From JALZKA01 sp963701205 (GTDB lineage: Bacteria; Actinomycetota; Thermoleophilia; Solirubrobacterales; 70-9), in the NCBI GenBank assembly GCA_963701205.1, contig OY969575.1, forward strand, positions 682,001-746,000: DNA of 64,000 nt, read 5' to 3'. The translations under genes were made by a program, and so were the position numbers. The number at the start of each line of letters is the position of its first letter. The first letter of the stretch is position 1. The notes under the pieces are model-generated. The model was not told the DNA's origin, made no database searches, and saw nothing but the letters and a program-made list of their open reading frames with translations. Of the stretch, positions 28,252 through 36,253 are shown in pieces.

Positions 28252-29329
28252 CGCCGAAACCGCGCTGAGCCTCGCCCTCTCAAGCCGCCAGGCCAGCGAC
28301 TTCGAATTGCTCGGCAACGGCGGCTTTGCGCCGCTGACCGGATTCCAGGGCTCCGCCGACCACAAGTCGGTGTGTGAGGACATGCGCCTAACCAGCGGCG
28401 AGATCTGGCCGATCCCGATCACGCTCGCGACGGACCTTGAGTGCGAAGTCGGCGATGTCGTCGAGCTGAGCGCCCCCAACGGCAAGGCGCTGGGCCGGAT
28501 GACGGTCGAAGAGATCTTTGAGAAGGACGTCGAGCTTGAGGCCGAGAAGGTCTATCGAACGACGGACGCCGACCATCCCGGCGTCGCCGCCATCCGCGAG
28601 GAGGGCGCACGCTGCCTCGCCGGACCGATCGAGGTCGACGCCCTGCCCGATCACGAGGAAGCGTTCATGAAGCGCTACATGACGACCGCAGAGTCGAAGG
28701 CCGCATTCGCGGAACGCGGTTGGAAGCGCGTCGTCGGGTTCCAGACCCGAAACCCGATTCATCGCGCTCACGAGTACCTGACCAAGGCCGCGCTTGAGAT
28801 CTGCGACGGGCTCTACATCCACCCGCTGATCGGCGAGACCAAGAAGGGCGACATTCCCGCCGATGTGCGGATGCGCTGCTACGAGGTCCTGATGGACAAC
28901 TACTACCACCCGGATCACGTGATGCTCGGGGTCAACCCCGGCAAGATGCATTACGCCGGTCCGCGTGAGGCTGTCCTGCACGCGGTGATCCGCCGCAACT
29001 ACGGGTGCACCCACTTCATCGTGGGCCGCGACCACGCCGGCGTTGGTGACTACTACGGCACCTACGACGCGCAGCGGATCTTCGACGACATCGACACCGA
29101 GGAACTGGGCATCACGCCGCTGTTCTTCGAGCACACGTTCTGGTGCAACGAGTGCGAGGGGATGGGCTCGGCGAAGACCTGCCCGCACCCGCAGGAGTCA
29201 CACCTGTTTTTGTCTGGGACCAAGGTGCGCGAGATGCTCGAGGCCGGCGAGAAGCCGCCCCACGAGTTCAGCCGCGACGAGGTCGCAGAGATTCTGATCG
29301 ACGCATACAAGGGAGGGGGATCAGAGTGA
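28244..29329 (+). CDS. sat: Sulfate adenylyltransferase (ATP sulfurylase)
   Basis: Makes APS from sulfate and ATP, the first step of assimilation. 361 residues: the PUA-like N-domain has ELLGNGGFAPLTGFQG and MRLTSGEIWPIPITLA; the catalytic domain has GFQTRNPIHRAHEYL (sulfate/ATP site QTRNPxHRAH), HPLIGETKKGDIP, YAGPREAVLHAVIRRNYG and FIVGRDHAGVG; the end has FWCNECEGMGSAKTCPH, a likely metal-binding loop. The N-terminus is about 25-30 residues shorter than usual, lacking the HGG segment. ATG 28244 has a weak ribosome site and is overlapped by the leader reading frame. Grouped with cysC downstream. Confidence 0.9.
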   Translation: MGSAETALSLALSSRQASDFELLGNGGFAPLTGFQGSADHKSVCEDMRLTSGEIWPIPITLATDLECEVGDVVELSAPNGKALGRMTVEEIFEKDVELEAEKVYRTTDADHPGVAAIREEGARCLAGPIEVDALPDHEEAFMKRYMTTAESKAAFAERGWKRVVGFQTRNPIHRAHEYLTKAALEICDGLYIHPLIGETKKGDIPADVRMRCYEVLMDNYYHPDHVMLGVNPGKMHYAGPREAVLHAVIRRNYGCTHFIVGRDHAGVGDYYGTYDAQRIFDDIDTEELGITPLFFEHTFWCNECEGMGSAKTCPHPQESHLFLSGTKVREMLEAGEKPPHEFSRDEVAEILIDAYKGGGSE

Positions 29330-29381
29330 GCAACGTAAGGCGCGAATCTGCATCGGCCCTCCGTGGAAGGGAAGTAATTTG

Positions 29382-29933
29382 ATGACGGACGCAAGCAACG
29401 GCAAGGGATTCACCCTTTGGTTTACCGGCCTGTCCGGCTCGGGCAAGACCACGATTACGAACGCGTTGGTCCGCGACCTGCTGGCCCGCAATCCCAAGCT
29501 GGAGGTGCTCGACGGCGACGTCGTGCGCGAGAACCTCTCGAAGGGCCTTGGATTTTCAAAGGAGGACCGCGACACCAACATCCGTCGCATCGCCTTCGTT
29601 GCCAACATGCTGTCCCGCAACGGCGTCCCGGTCATCACGGCCGCGATCTCCCCTTACCGGGCGATCCGGGATGAAGCGCGCCAGATGATGGACGACCGCT
29701 TCGTCGAGGTCTACGTCAAGGCATCCGTCGAGACCTGCGAGGAACGCGACGTCAAGGGCCTCTACGCCAAGGCGCGCTCCGGCGAGATCAAGGAGTTCAC
29801 CGGTGTCTCAGATCCTTACGAGGAGCCCGAAAGCCCGGAGATCGTGGTCGAGACGGAGAAGCAGTCGCCCGAGGAGTCGGCGCAGCAGATCCTTGCCTAC
29901 CTCGAGGAGAATGGCTTCATCGCTGCGGCTTAG
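29382..29933 (+). CDS. cysC: Adenylylsulfate kinase
   Basis: Phosphorylates APS at the 3' position to PAPS. 183 residues from ATG 29382, with a GGAAGGGA ribosome site upstream. Walker A GLSGSGKTT, then LEVLDGDVVRENLSKGLGFS, TNIRRIAFVA, and the APS-binding FTGVSDPYEEP are all present. Since the reductase in this cluster uses APS directly, PAPS is presumably needed for sulfation, or the kinase acts as an overflow branch. No sulfotransferase is in the window. A strong hairpin follows the gene. Confidence 0.92.
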   Translation: MTDASNGKGFTLWFTGLSGSGKTTITNALVRDLLARNPKLEVLDGDVVRENLSKGLGFSKEDRDTNIRRIAFVANMLSRNGVPVITAAISPYRAIRDEARQMMDDRFVEVYVKASVETCEERDVKGLYAKARSGEIKEFTGVSDPYEEPESPEIVVETEKQSPEESAQQILAYLEENGFIAAA

Positions 29934-29949
29934 CTGCAGTTCGTAATGT

Positions 29950-29978
29950 GATCTGAGCGCCCCGGATGCGCTCAGATC
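29950..29978. terminator. Perfect 11-bp stem hairpin after cysC
   Basis: Arms GATCTGAGCGC (29950-29960) and its exact complement (29968-29978) with a 7-base loop, 16 bases after the cysC stop. Likely ends the sulfate-assimilation transcript; no T-tract. Confidence 0.65.
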
Positions 29979-30009
29979 CGGCTGACAGCGTGTAAGGATT
30001 CGGAGCGTC

Positions 30010-30702
30010 ATGAGCGAACGGACGGAGACGATCTCGCGCACCTACCGTTTCGCCATGGCGGTCTGTGCGCCGATCATCAGGCGCTGGGGCCGCCTTCAGG
30101 TGACCGGCCTCGAACATCTGCCGCTGGGCGGCCCGATCCTGCTCTCGGCAAACCACGACAGCTACTGGGACCCGATAGCGATCGGCGTCGCTGGGCTTCC
30201 CCGCCGGCAGATTCGGGCGCTCGCCAAATCAACCTTGTGGAACTTCCCCGGCCTGGCGCCGATCCTCGACAGGATGGGCCAGGTTCCGATCGAGCGTGGC
30301 GCCGGCGACGCCGGAGCGCTTGATGTGGCGATCGAACACCTGGAGGCGGGGGAATGCATTGGCGTGTTCCTTGAGGGAACGACGACCCGGGGCCGCAAGC
30401 TTCGGGCCCGAAGCGGGTTCGGACGGCTGGCTGAAGCCGTCCCCGGCGCCGCAATCGTCAGCTGCACGGTGATCGGCACCGTCGATATTTCGCGGTTCCC
30501 CAAGCGGCCCCGGATCGCAGTCAGGTTCTTCCCGCCCCGGGACGGAGGTCTGCGCGAAGGCGAGACGCCTGCGGATTTCACCGCGCGGCTGCTCGCCGAG
30601 GTCCGAGCCGAGGCACCAATCGAGGCCTCAGGCCGCAAGCGCAAGGCAGCAGCGCGAGCCGCGGCCGCCCGGGAGGCTGCCGCGAATCAGCCGGATCCCT
30701 AG
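30010..30702 (+). CDS. 1-acyl-sn-glycerol-3-phosphate acyltransferase family (PlsC-like)
   Basis: Membrane-associated acyltransferase of 230 residues. SANHDSYWDPIAIG contains the catalytic His-x4-Asp, GQVPIERGAGDAG the second block, and CIGVFLEGTTTRG the third (usually FPEGTRS; here Leu-Glu-Gly-Thr). The tail is Ala/Arg/Lys-rich and low in complexity. It probably makes phosphatidic acid in phospholipid synthesis. Transcribed after the cysC hairpin, so apparently separate from the sulfur genes. Confidence 0.86.
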   Translation: MSERTETISRTYRFAMAVCAPIIRRWGRLQVTGLEHLPLGGPILLSANHDSYWDPIAIGVAGLPRRQIRALAKSTLWNFPGLAPILDRMGQVPIERGAGDAGALDVAIEHLEAGECIGVFLEGTTTRGRKLRARSGFGRLAEAVPGAAIVSCTVIGTVDISRFPKRPRIAVRFFPPRDGGLREGETPADFTARLLAEVRAEAPIEASGRKRKAAARAAAAREAAANQPDP

Positions 30703-30717
30703 CCCCGTGCTCCGGAT

Positions 30718-31536
30718 CTACGGCCGGGCTGGAACCTGCGGCTCGCCAAGGCCATACGTGTCGTAATCGCCCCAGGCGCTGAACGTCTTGTGCGTCGGGC
30801 CGTGAAAATCGGAGGACGCCGTCGGCACCAGCCCGAACTCCTCGCAAAGCTCGAGGCAGTGTTTCGTCTGTTCGGCGGTATGTGGCGGATAGAAGGTCTC
30901 GACCCCGTCCAACCCCACATCGCGCACCAGGCTTTCGACCAGGTCGCGCACCTGGTCGGGATCCTTGACGTCCCAGTAGGGGTGGGCGACCACAGCGGCC
31001 CCGCCGGCGTCGTGAATGATGCGCACGGCCTCGTCGGCGCTGGGCCAGCCGCGCGATACGAATGCCTTGGCGCCAGGGACCAGGTATTCCTCGAAGAAAG
31101 GCCCCAGGTCGGGGCCTGCGCCCGCGGCCTTGGCGATGTGAGGGCGACCGATCGCATCAGCTGCGCCGGCCTTGGCTACGGCGCCTTCGAACGTCACGTC
31201 CACCCCGTGCTCGTTCAGGCGCCGGATGATCTCCTTCGCACGATCAACGCGCTCCTGTTGAGCGCGATCGCAGGCGGGCTGAATCCGCTCGACATCCACC
31301 CAGTAGCCGCAGATATGAAGGTCCTCCGAGTACTTGTGAACGCATGACATCTCGACTGCCGGCACATTCTGGATCCCCAACTCGGCCGCCACGCTGTTTG
31401 CCTCCTCGACGCCAGCGACGCCATCGTGGTCGGTCAGCGCCATCACGGTGATTCCCGCCTCGGCGGCAGAGCGAACCACGTCCCCCGGCTTGAGCTGGCC
31501 GTCGGACACAACTGAGTGCGATTGCAGGTCGATCAT
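30718..31536 (-). CDS. PHP domain phosphoesterase
   Basis: Metal-dependent phosphoesterase of 272 residues of the TrpH/YciV group. DLQSHSVVSDGQ, MALTDHDGVAG, the central GRPHIAKA, AAVVAHPYWD and ASSDFHGP supply the His/Asp ligands in the usual order; start ATG 31536 places the first motif at residue 3. Characterised relatives act as 5'-3' RNA/oligonucleotide exonucleases or remove the 3' phosphate of pAp. The neighbouring APS kinase makes the pAp role plausible but not proven. Convergent with plsC and divergent from the Rrf2 gene. Confidence 0.82.
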   Translation of the reverse strand: MIDLQSHSVVSDGQLKPGDVVRSAAEAGITVMALTDHDGVAGVEEANSVAAELGIQNVPAVEMSCVHKYSEDLHICGYWVDVERIQPACDRAQQERVDRAKEIIRRLNEHGVDVTFEGAVAKAGAADAIGRPHIAKAAGAGPDLGPFFEEYLVPGAKAFVSRGWPSADEAVRIIHDAGGAAVVAHPYWDVKDPDQVRDLVESLVRDVGLDGVETFYPPHTAEQTKHCLELCEEFGLVPTASSDFHGPTHKTFSAWGDYDTYGLGEPQVPARP

Positions 31537-31606
31537 CGCGGGCGATGGTATTGGGCGGCAGGGGCAAACCCGTAGGCGCGCCGGCGACGGCTGGCAGAAT
31601 GGTCGG

Positions 31607-32068
31607 GTGAGGATCAGCGCCAAAGCCGACTACGCCGTTCGCGCCGCGCTCGAGCTTGCCGCCGCACCGGAGGGCAAGCCGGTCAAGGGCACACACCTTG
31701 CCGAGGCGCAGGGGATTCCGCTGCAGTTCCTCGAGCACATCCTCCTCGAGATGAAGAACGCCAAGCTGATTCGGGCAAAGCGCGGCGCGCAAGGGGGCTA
31801 CTGGCTTGCGGATCCGCCGAGCGAGATCACGGTTGCCGACGTGATCCGAGCGGTCGAAGGTCCGCTCGCAAACATCCACGAATCCGCTCCCGAAGAGCTG
31901 CACTACGAAGGCGCCGCGGAGCGACTTCGGGATGTGTGGGTAGCGATTCGGCACAACCTGCGCCAAGTGCTCGAAAACGTGACGCTCGAGGAGCTTGCCA
32001 GCGGCCGACTGCCCTGGCAGATCGAGGCGATGCTGAACGATCCGCAGACCTGGCACAAACGCCCATAG
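31607..32068 (+). CDS. Rrf2 family regulator without cysteines
   Basis: Winged helix-turn-helix protein of 153 residues from GTG 31607. RISAKADYAVRAALELA is the signature N-terminus, IPLQFLEHILLEMKNAKLIRAKRGAQGGY the recognition helix and wing region, and TVADVIRAVEGPLA the dimer helix. The three cysteines that hold an Fe-S cluster in IscR/NsrR/RsrR types are missing; the corresponding stretch reads HESAPEELHYEG. This resembles CymR, the cysteine-synthesis regulator of Firmicutes. With a TauE/SafE exporter downstream and sulfate genes upstream, a sulfur role is likely. Confidence 0.85.
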   Translation: MRISAKADYAVRAALELAAAPEGKPVKGTHLAEAQGIPLQFLEHILLEMKNAKLIRAKRGAQGGYWLADPPSEITVADVIRAVEGPLANIHESAPEELHYEGAAERLRDVWVAIRHNLRQVLENVTLEELASGRLPWQIEAMLNDPQTWHKRP

Positions 32069-32157
32069 GCACCGATGGACGCTTGCTAAGCTTCCGCGAT
32101 CCTATTTAGGACCATTCCAGTCAACAAAGGCTGGATGCGCGTTCCAACCAGGCCCCC

Positions 32158-33066
32158 ATGGATCCATTCATCGTCATATTCGGCTTCGGAATCGGCCTGC
32201 TCGTCGGCATGACCGGCATGGGCGGGGCATCCCTAATGACCCCCCTGCTGATCCTCGTGTTCGGGATCCAGCCCGTGACGGCCATCGGCACGGACATCTT
32301 CTATGCCGCCGTCACAAAGACCGTCGGCGGCTTTCAGCACCTGCGCCTGCGAACCGTTCACCGCGGCATCGCGTTTTGGATGGCGGTCGGCAGCGTTCCC
32401 TCGGCGATCCTTGGCGTATGGGTAATCGAGATCCTGCAGAGCAAGTACGGCGAGGACCTCGACAAATACGTGCTGGGGATGCTCGGCGGCGCTCTGCTCG
32501 TGGTCGGCGTGGCAACGCTGGTCCGCTCGATCTTCTTCAAGGATGTGATCACCGAGCGCGCGGCGCTTCATCTTTACCGCCGCCACATCATCGCGGCGAT
32601 CATCACCGGCGCGATCTGCGGCTTCGTGATCGGTTTGACGTCAGCGGGCAGCGGCACATTGATCGCGATCGTGCTGATCGCGTTCTTCCAGCTGACTCCG
32701 CAGCGGGTTGTCGGCACGGATATCTTCCACGCCGCCGTCCTGCTCTGGGCGGCGAGTGCGGCTCACTTGATCGGCGGCAACATCGACTTCGGGCTCGCGG
32801 GAAACATTCTGGTCGGGTCGGTCCCGGGCGTGATCATCGGCGCATCGCTCTCGGTCAAGGCGCCGCAGGCCTTCCTCCGCCTTGCGCTGGGCGTGGTCCT
32901 GATCGCATCGGGCGTGGCCCTCGTCGCAAAGGAGGGGGATGCCACCGTCGTCCTGCCGGCAATCGGCGTCGCAGCGGTGCTGATGACCGTGCTCTACGCA
33001 GCACAGATCGCCTCCAACCGCCAGCGTCCGGCTGCCGTCGGGCCCGGGCCGGACTCGCCCCCCTGA
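32158..33066 (+). CDS. TauE/SafE family sulfite/organosulfonate exporter
   Basis: Integral-membrane protein of 302 residues with about eight hydrophobic helices. The repeated family motif is visible twice: VGMTGMGGASLMTPLLIL with IGTDIFYAAVTK in the first half, and GLTSAGSGTLIAIVLI with VGTDIFHAAVLLW in the second. The family is thought to export sulfite, sulfoacetate or related anions. It lies 89 bases after the Rrf2 gene and near the sulfate-reduction genes, where it could relieve sulfite excess. Start ATG 32158. Confidence 0.86.
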   Translation: MDPFIVIFGFGIGLLVGMTGMGGASLMTPLLILVFGIQPVTAIGTDIFYAAVTKTVGGFQHLRLRTVHRGIAFWMAVGSVPSAILGVWVIEILQSKYGEDLDKYVLGMLGGALLVVGVATLVRSIFFKDVITERAALHLYRRHIIAAIITGAICGFVIGLTSAGSGTLIAIVLIAFFQLTPQRVVGTDIFHAAVLLWAASAAHLIGGNIDFGLAGNILVGSVPGVIIGASLSVKAPQAFLRLALGVVLIASGVALVAKEGDATVVLPAIGVAAVLMTVLYAAQIASNRQRPAAVGPGPDSPP

Positions 33067-33086
33067 TCCCCGGGTAGGCTGGCGCG

Positions 33087-34316
33087 ATGGATTTCGACCT
33101 CAGCCCCCGCGTCACCGAACTTCGCGACCGCGTTCGGGAGTTCATCGACGAAGAGGTGTTGCCGGTCGAACTCGAAGCCCTCAAGGCGCTCGATAACGAG
33201 GTGCGCCCCGGCGCGGGCGTCGTCTATCCGAAGATCATCGTCGGGCTTCGCGACAAGGCCAGAGCCGACGGACTCTGGAACCTCTTTCTGCCTGACGACC
33301 GCTTCGGCCCGGGGTTGACGAACTGGGAGTACGGGGTCCTCTGCGAGGAAATGGGACGCTCGCCCGCAATCGCGCCAATGGCGTTCAACTGCGCCGCGCC
33401 CGACACCGGCAACATGGAGATCCTTGCTGAACACGGCACCCCCGAACAGCAGGAGCAGTGGCTGAATCCACTCCTTGAGGGCCAAACCCGGTCGTGCTTT
33501 TCGATGACCGAACCTGAGGTCTCCGGCTCGGATCCAACCGGCCTCCAGGCCCGGGCAGAGCTGGAGGGCGAAGAGTGGGTGATCAACGGGCACAAATGGT
33601 TCACCTCTGGTGCGGTTGGCGCGGCGCTGGCGATCGCGATGGTGGTCACCGATCCGGACGCGCATCCGTATGCGCGGGCTTCGATGATCATCGTCCCAAC
33701 CGACAACGCGGGGTTCAACCTGATCCGGCCGATCTCCGTGATGGGCCACGACGGCGGCCCGGGGCATTGCGAGATCGTCTACGACGACTGCCGGGTCCCC
33801 GAGGCCAACCTCCTGGGGCCGCGCCAGGCCGGCTTCGTGATTGCCCAGGACCGGCTGGGTCCAGGTCGCATCCACCACTGCATGCGGGCGATCGGCTCGG
33901 CCGAGCGGGCGATCGAACTAATGTGCCGCTATGCCAACGAACGTGAGGCCTTCGGCTCGAAGTTGGCCGAAAAGCAGTTCGTCCAGGACTTCGTCGCGCT
34001 ATCGAGGATGGAGGTCGAACAGGCGCGGCTGCTGACGATGAAGGCAGCATGGCGAATGGATACGGAGGGCAAGAAGGCCGCCAGGCGCGAGATCTCGATG
34101 ATCAAGGTCATCGCCGCGAACGTCGTCATGAACGTTCTCGACCGGGCGATCCAGGTCCACGGCTCGCTGGGGATGTCCGACGACACCCCGCTGGCGACCA
34201 TGTGGCGCTACAGCCGGATGCTGCGGATTGCCGACGGGCCCGATGAGGTCCACAAGATGGTCGTCGCCCGCCGCGAGCTGAACCACTGGGCCAAGGCCGC
34301 CGAAGCCGACGACTGA
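33087..34316 (+). CDS. Acyl-CoA dehydrogenase, ACAD10/11-like
   Basis: FAD-dependent dehydrogenase of 409 residues. FSMTEPEVSGSDPTGL is the FAD/substrate motif, VINGHKWFTSGA the middle beta-domain motif, NEREAFGSKLAEKQ and QVHGSLGMSDDTPLATMWRY the C-terminal helical domain. The VINGHKWFTSGA and LGMSDDTPL segments and the N-terminal DFDLSPRVTELRDRVREFI resemble ACAD11-type enzymes. A kinase and HAD protein of the ACAD10 type are encoded 2 kb downstream, suggesting a role in breaking down 4-hydroxy acids; ordinary beta-oxidation is the alternative. Confidence 0.87.
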   Translation: MDFDLSPRVTELRDRVREFIDEEVLPVELEALKALDNEVRPGAGVVYPKIIVGLRDKARADGLWNLFLPDDRFGPGLTNWEYGVLCEEMGRSPAIAPMAFNCAAPDTGNMEILAEHGTPEQQEQWLNPLLEGQTRSCFSMTEPEVSGSDPTGLQARAELEGEEWVINGHKWFTSGAVGAALAIAMVVTDPDAHPYARASMIIVPTDNAGFNLIRPISVMGHDGGPGHCEIVYDDCRVPEANLLGPRQAGFVIAQDRLGPGRIHHCMRAIGSAERAIELMCRYANEREAFGSKLAEKQFVQDFVALSRMEVEQARLLTMKAAWRMDTEGKKAARREISMIKVIAANVVMNVLDRAIQVHGSLGMSDDTPLATMWRYSRMLRIADGPDEVHKMVVARRELNHWAKAAEADD

Positions 34317-34355
34317 ACCGGCGCGCCTTTGGGAGGCAGCCCTTAGCCTGGTTCG

Positions 34356-36245
34356 GTGAAGCGGACATTCAGCGCCATCGGCTGCATCGCATTCGCGCTG
34401 ATGGCCGCACCGGCCCAGGCGCTGGACACCTACGTTGAGTCCTTCGACGGGACGGACATCAACACCCACTTCTACGTCGCCGACGGGCTTGAGCCGGGCG
34501 AGCGCGCCCCGACCCTCCTGATCGGCCACGGCTGGGGGCTGTTCGGCGATTCCCGCACCGGAACGCCAAAGTCGTTTCTTGCGGCGGGCTACAACGTCAT
34601 CACGTGGGACGCACGGGGGTTCGGCCAATCCGGCGGAACCGCGATGATCGACCATCCGGACTTCGAAGCCCGCGACGTGTCCGCCCTCCTGGATTTCCTT
34701 GCCTCCCAACCGGAGGCGCAACTCGACCGCCCGGGTGATCCGCGAGTCGGGATGTCCGGCGGCAGCTACGGGGGCGCGATTCAGTTGGTGAGCGCCGCGC
34801 ACGACAAGCGGATTGATGTCATCGCCCCGACGATCGCGTGGCACAACCTCATGGAGTCGCTCTACACGCGGGCGTCGCCAAGGGTTGGCTGGAACCTGGC
34901 TCTGATCGGCATTGGCGTGCCAAGCTCGGCGGTGCTGGGGGTGTTCAACCCGAACGGAATTGAAACCGGACACCAGGCGCCGCAGTTCTACAACTCCGTG
35001 ATCGGCGGCGCCGCGACCGGCATGATCCCCGAGGCCGAACAGGCGTGGTTCAATCAGCACGGCTCCGACATCTTCCTGCGGAAGATCAAGATCCCCGTCC
35101 TGATCGCGGAGGGCACGGTTGACACCCTGTTCAACCTCGATCAAGCCCACCACAACTACCAGGGGCTCAGGCAAAACGGCACGCCCCTGAAGATGATGTG
35201 GTTCTGCGGTGGCCACGGCTACTGCAACGTCCCCAGCGATGGCGGTCCGATCCTGGGCGATTCGGCGCACGTGCAGATGCGGCGCCTGGAGTGGTTTGAC
35301 CGCTACCTGCGCGGCAATCGCAAGGCCAAGGTTGGCCCGGCCTTCGAGTGGATCGACCAGGCGGGCGAGTGGCATTCGAGCAAGGCCTATCCGCTTAAGG
35401 CCAAGGGCTCGCTGGACGGCAGTGGCGGCGGCACCATCCCGCTTGTCCCTGGCATCAACCCAACGTCGGGTGAGCTCTTTGTCGCCAGTCCCGACCCGCT
35501 GGCGCCGATCAAGGTGCCGATTGCAGCCCAGGGAGGCGAGGAGGTCGTCGGCGCGCCGCGCCTCAAGTTCACGTACACGGCCACCGGCACCACCACGACC
35601 CGCACCGACGGACTGGCTCACATCTACGGGCAGGTCGTGGACTCAGAGCTTGGGCTCGTTGTCGGCAACCAGTCAACGCCCATCCCCCTCAAGCTCGACG
35701 GTCAGGAGCACTCGATCAAGACGACCCTGACCAGGATCGCGAACGTGGCATCAAGTTCGGGCTTCGAGCTCCAGCTGATCGGCCAATCCAATCTGTTTGA
35801 CGGGCAGCGGGCAGCGGGCGCCGTGACGATCGAGGGACTCAAGGTGAAGCTTCCTATAACCGCGCCGCGCAAGCGCGTCGCCCCAGGGCGGCATTGCGGC
35901 GCGAAGCTCAAGGGCGACGGCAACGCAAACACGCTGATCGGGACGGCGGCCTCGGAGCGAATCCGCGGTGCCGGCGGCGACGATCGGGCCAAGGGACGCG
36001 GCGCGGATGACTGCATCGGTGGCGGCAACGGGCGCGACCGGCTTGCCGGCGGTCCCGGCGACGACCGTGTGCAGGGTGGCGCCGGCCGTGATTGGATCAA
36101 GGGCGGTCCCGGCAACGACGTGATCGTCGCGTCCGATCCCTCCCGGGACGTGATCGACTGCGGCCCCGGTCGCGATTGGGCCAAGGTCTTTCGCGGCGAA
36201 CGCACCAGGCGCTGCGAGCGGGTCACCCGCCGCGGACGCCCCTGA
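34356..36245 (+). CDS. Secreted S15/CocE-like alpha/beta hydrolase with RTX-like tail
   Basis: Exported serine hydrolase of 629 residues. GTG 34356 starts a signal peptide (FSAIGCIAFALMAAPAQA). The alpha/beta-hydrolase core has LLIGHGWGLFGDS, VITWDARGFGQSGG and the nucleophile elbow GMSGGSYGGAIQ; WFCGGHGYCNVP probably carries the His. This matches X-Pro dipeptidyl-peptidase or CocE esterase-like families; peptide or ester substrate is open. The last 110 residues contain Gly/Asp repeats (GAGGDDRAKGRG, GGNGRDRLAGGPGDDRVQGG) and end DVIDCGPGRDW to RRCE, the same kind of tail as the phosphoesterase at 21520. Confidence 0.82.
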   Translation: MKRTFSAIGCIAFALMAAPAQALDTYVESFDGTDINTHFYVADGLEPGERAPTLLIGHGWGLFGDSRTGTPKSFLAAGYNVITWDARGFGQSGGTAMIDHPDFEARDVSALLDFLASQPEAQLDRPGDPRVGMSGGSYGGAIQLVSAAHDKRIDVIAPTIAWHNLMESLYTRASPRVGWNLALIGIGVPSSAVLGVFNPNGIETGHQAPQFYNSVIGGAATGMIPEAEQAWFNQHGSDIFLRKIKIPVLIAEGTVDTLFNLDQAHHNYQGLRQNGTPLKMMWFCGGHGYCNVPSDGGPILGDSAHVQMRRLEWFDRYLRGNRKAKVGPAFEWIDQAGEWHSSKAYPLKAKGSLDGSGGGTIPLVPGINPTSGELFVASPDPLAPIKVPIAAQGGEEVVGAPRLKFTYTATGTTTTRTDGLAHIYGQVVDSELGLVVGNQSTPIPLKLDGQEHSIKTTLTRIANVASSSGFELQLIGQSNLFDGQRAAGAVTIEGLKVKLPITAPRKRVAPGRHCGAKLKGDGNANTLIGTAASERIRGAGGDDRAKGRGADDCIGGGNGRDRLAGGPGDDRVQGGAGRDWIKGGPGNDVIVASDPSRDVIDCGPGRDWAKVFRGERTRRCERVTRRGRP

Positions 36246-36253
36246 GCTACTAG

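Noticed and set aside
32099..32114. CCTATTTAGG dyad upstream of the TauE/SafE gene as an Rrf2 box
   Set aside because: The arms are short, AT-rich dyads of this size occur by chance, and no matching site is found at the reductase promoter.
33999..35621. Very long minus-strand open frame opposite the acyl-CoA dehydrogenase and S15-like genes (540 codons)
   Set aside because: It has no recognisable domain, is rich in Arg/Gly/Val as expected of the antisense of GC-rich genes, and lies opposite two well-supported proteins. Similar long antisense frames at 5308-6684, 7825-9021, 42166-43365 and 53530-55011 were rejected on the same grounds.
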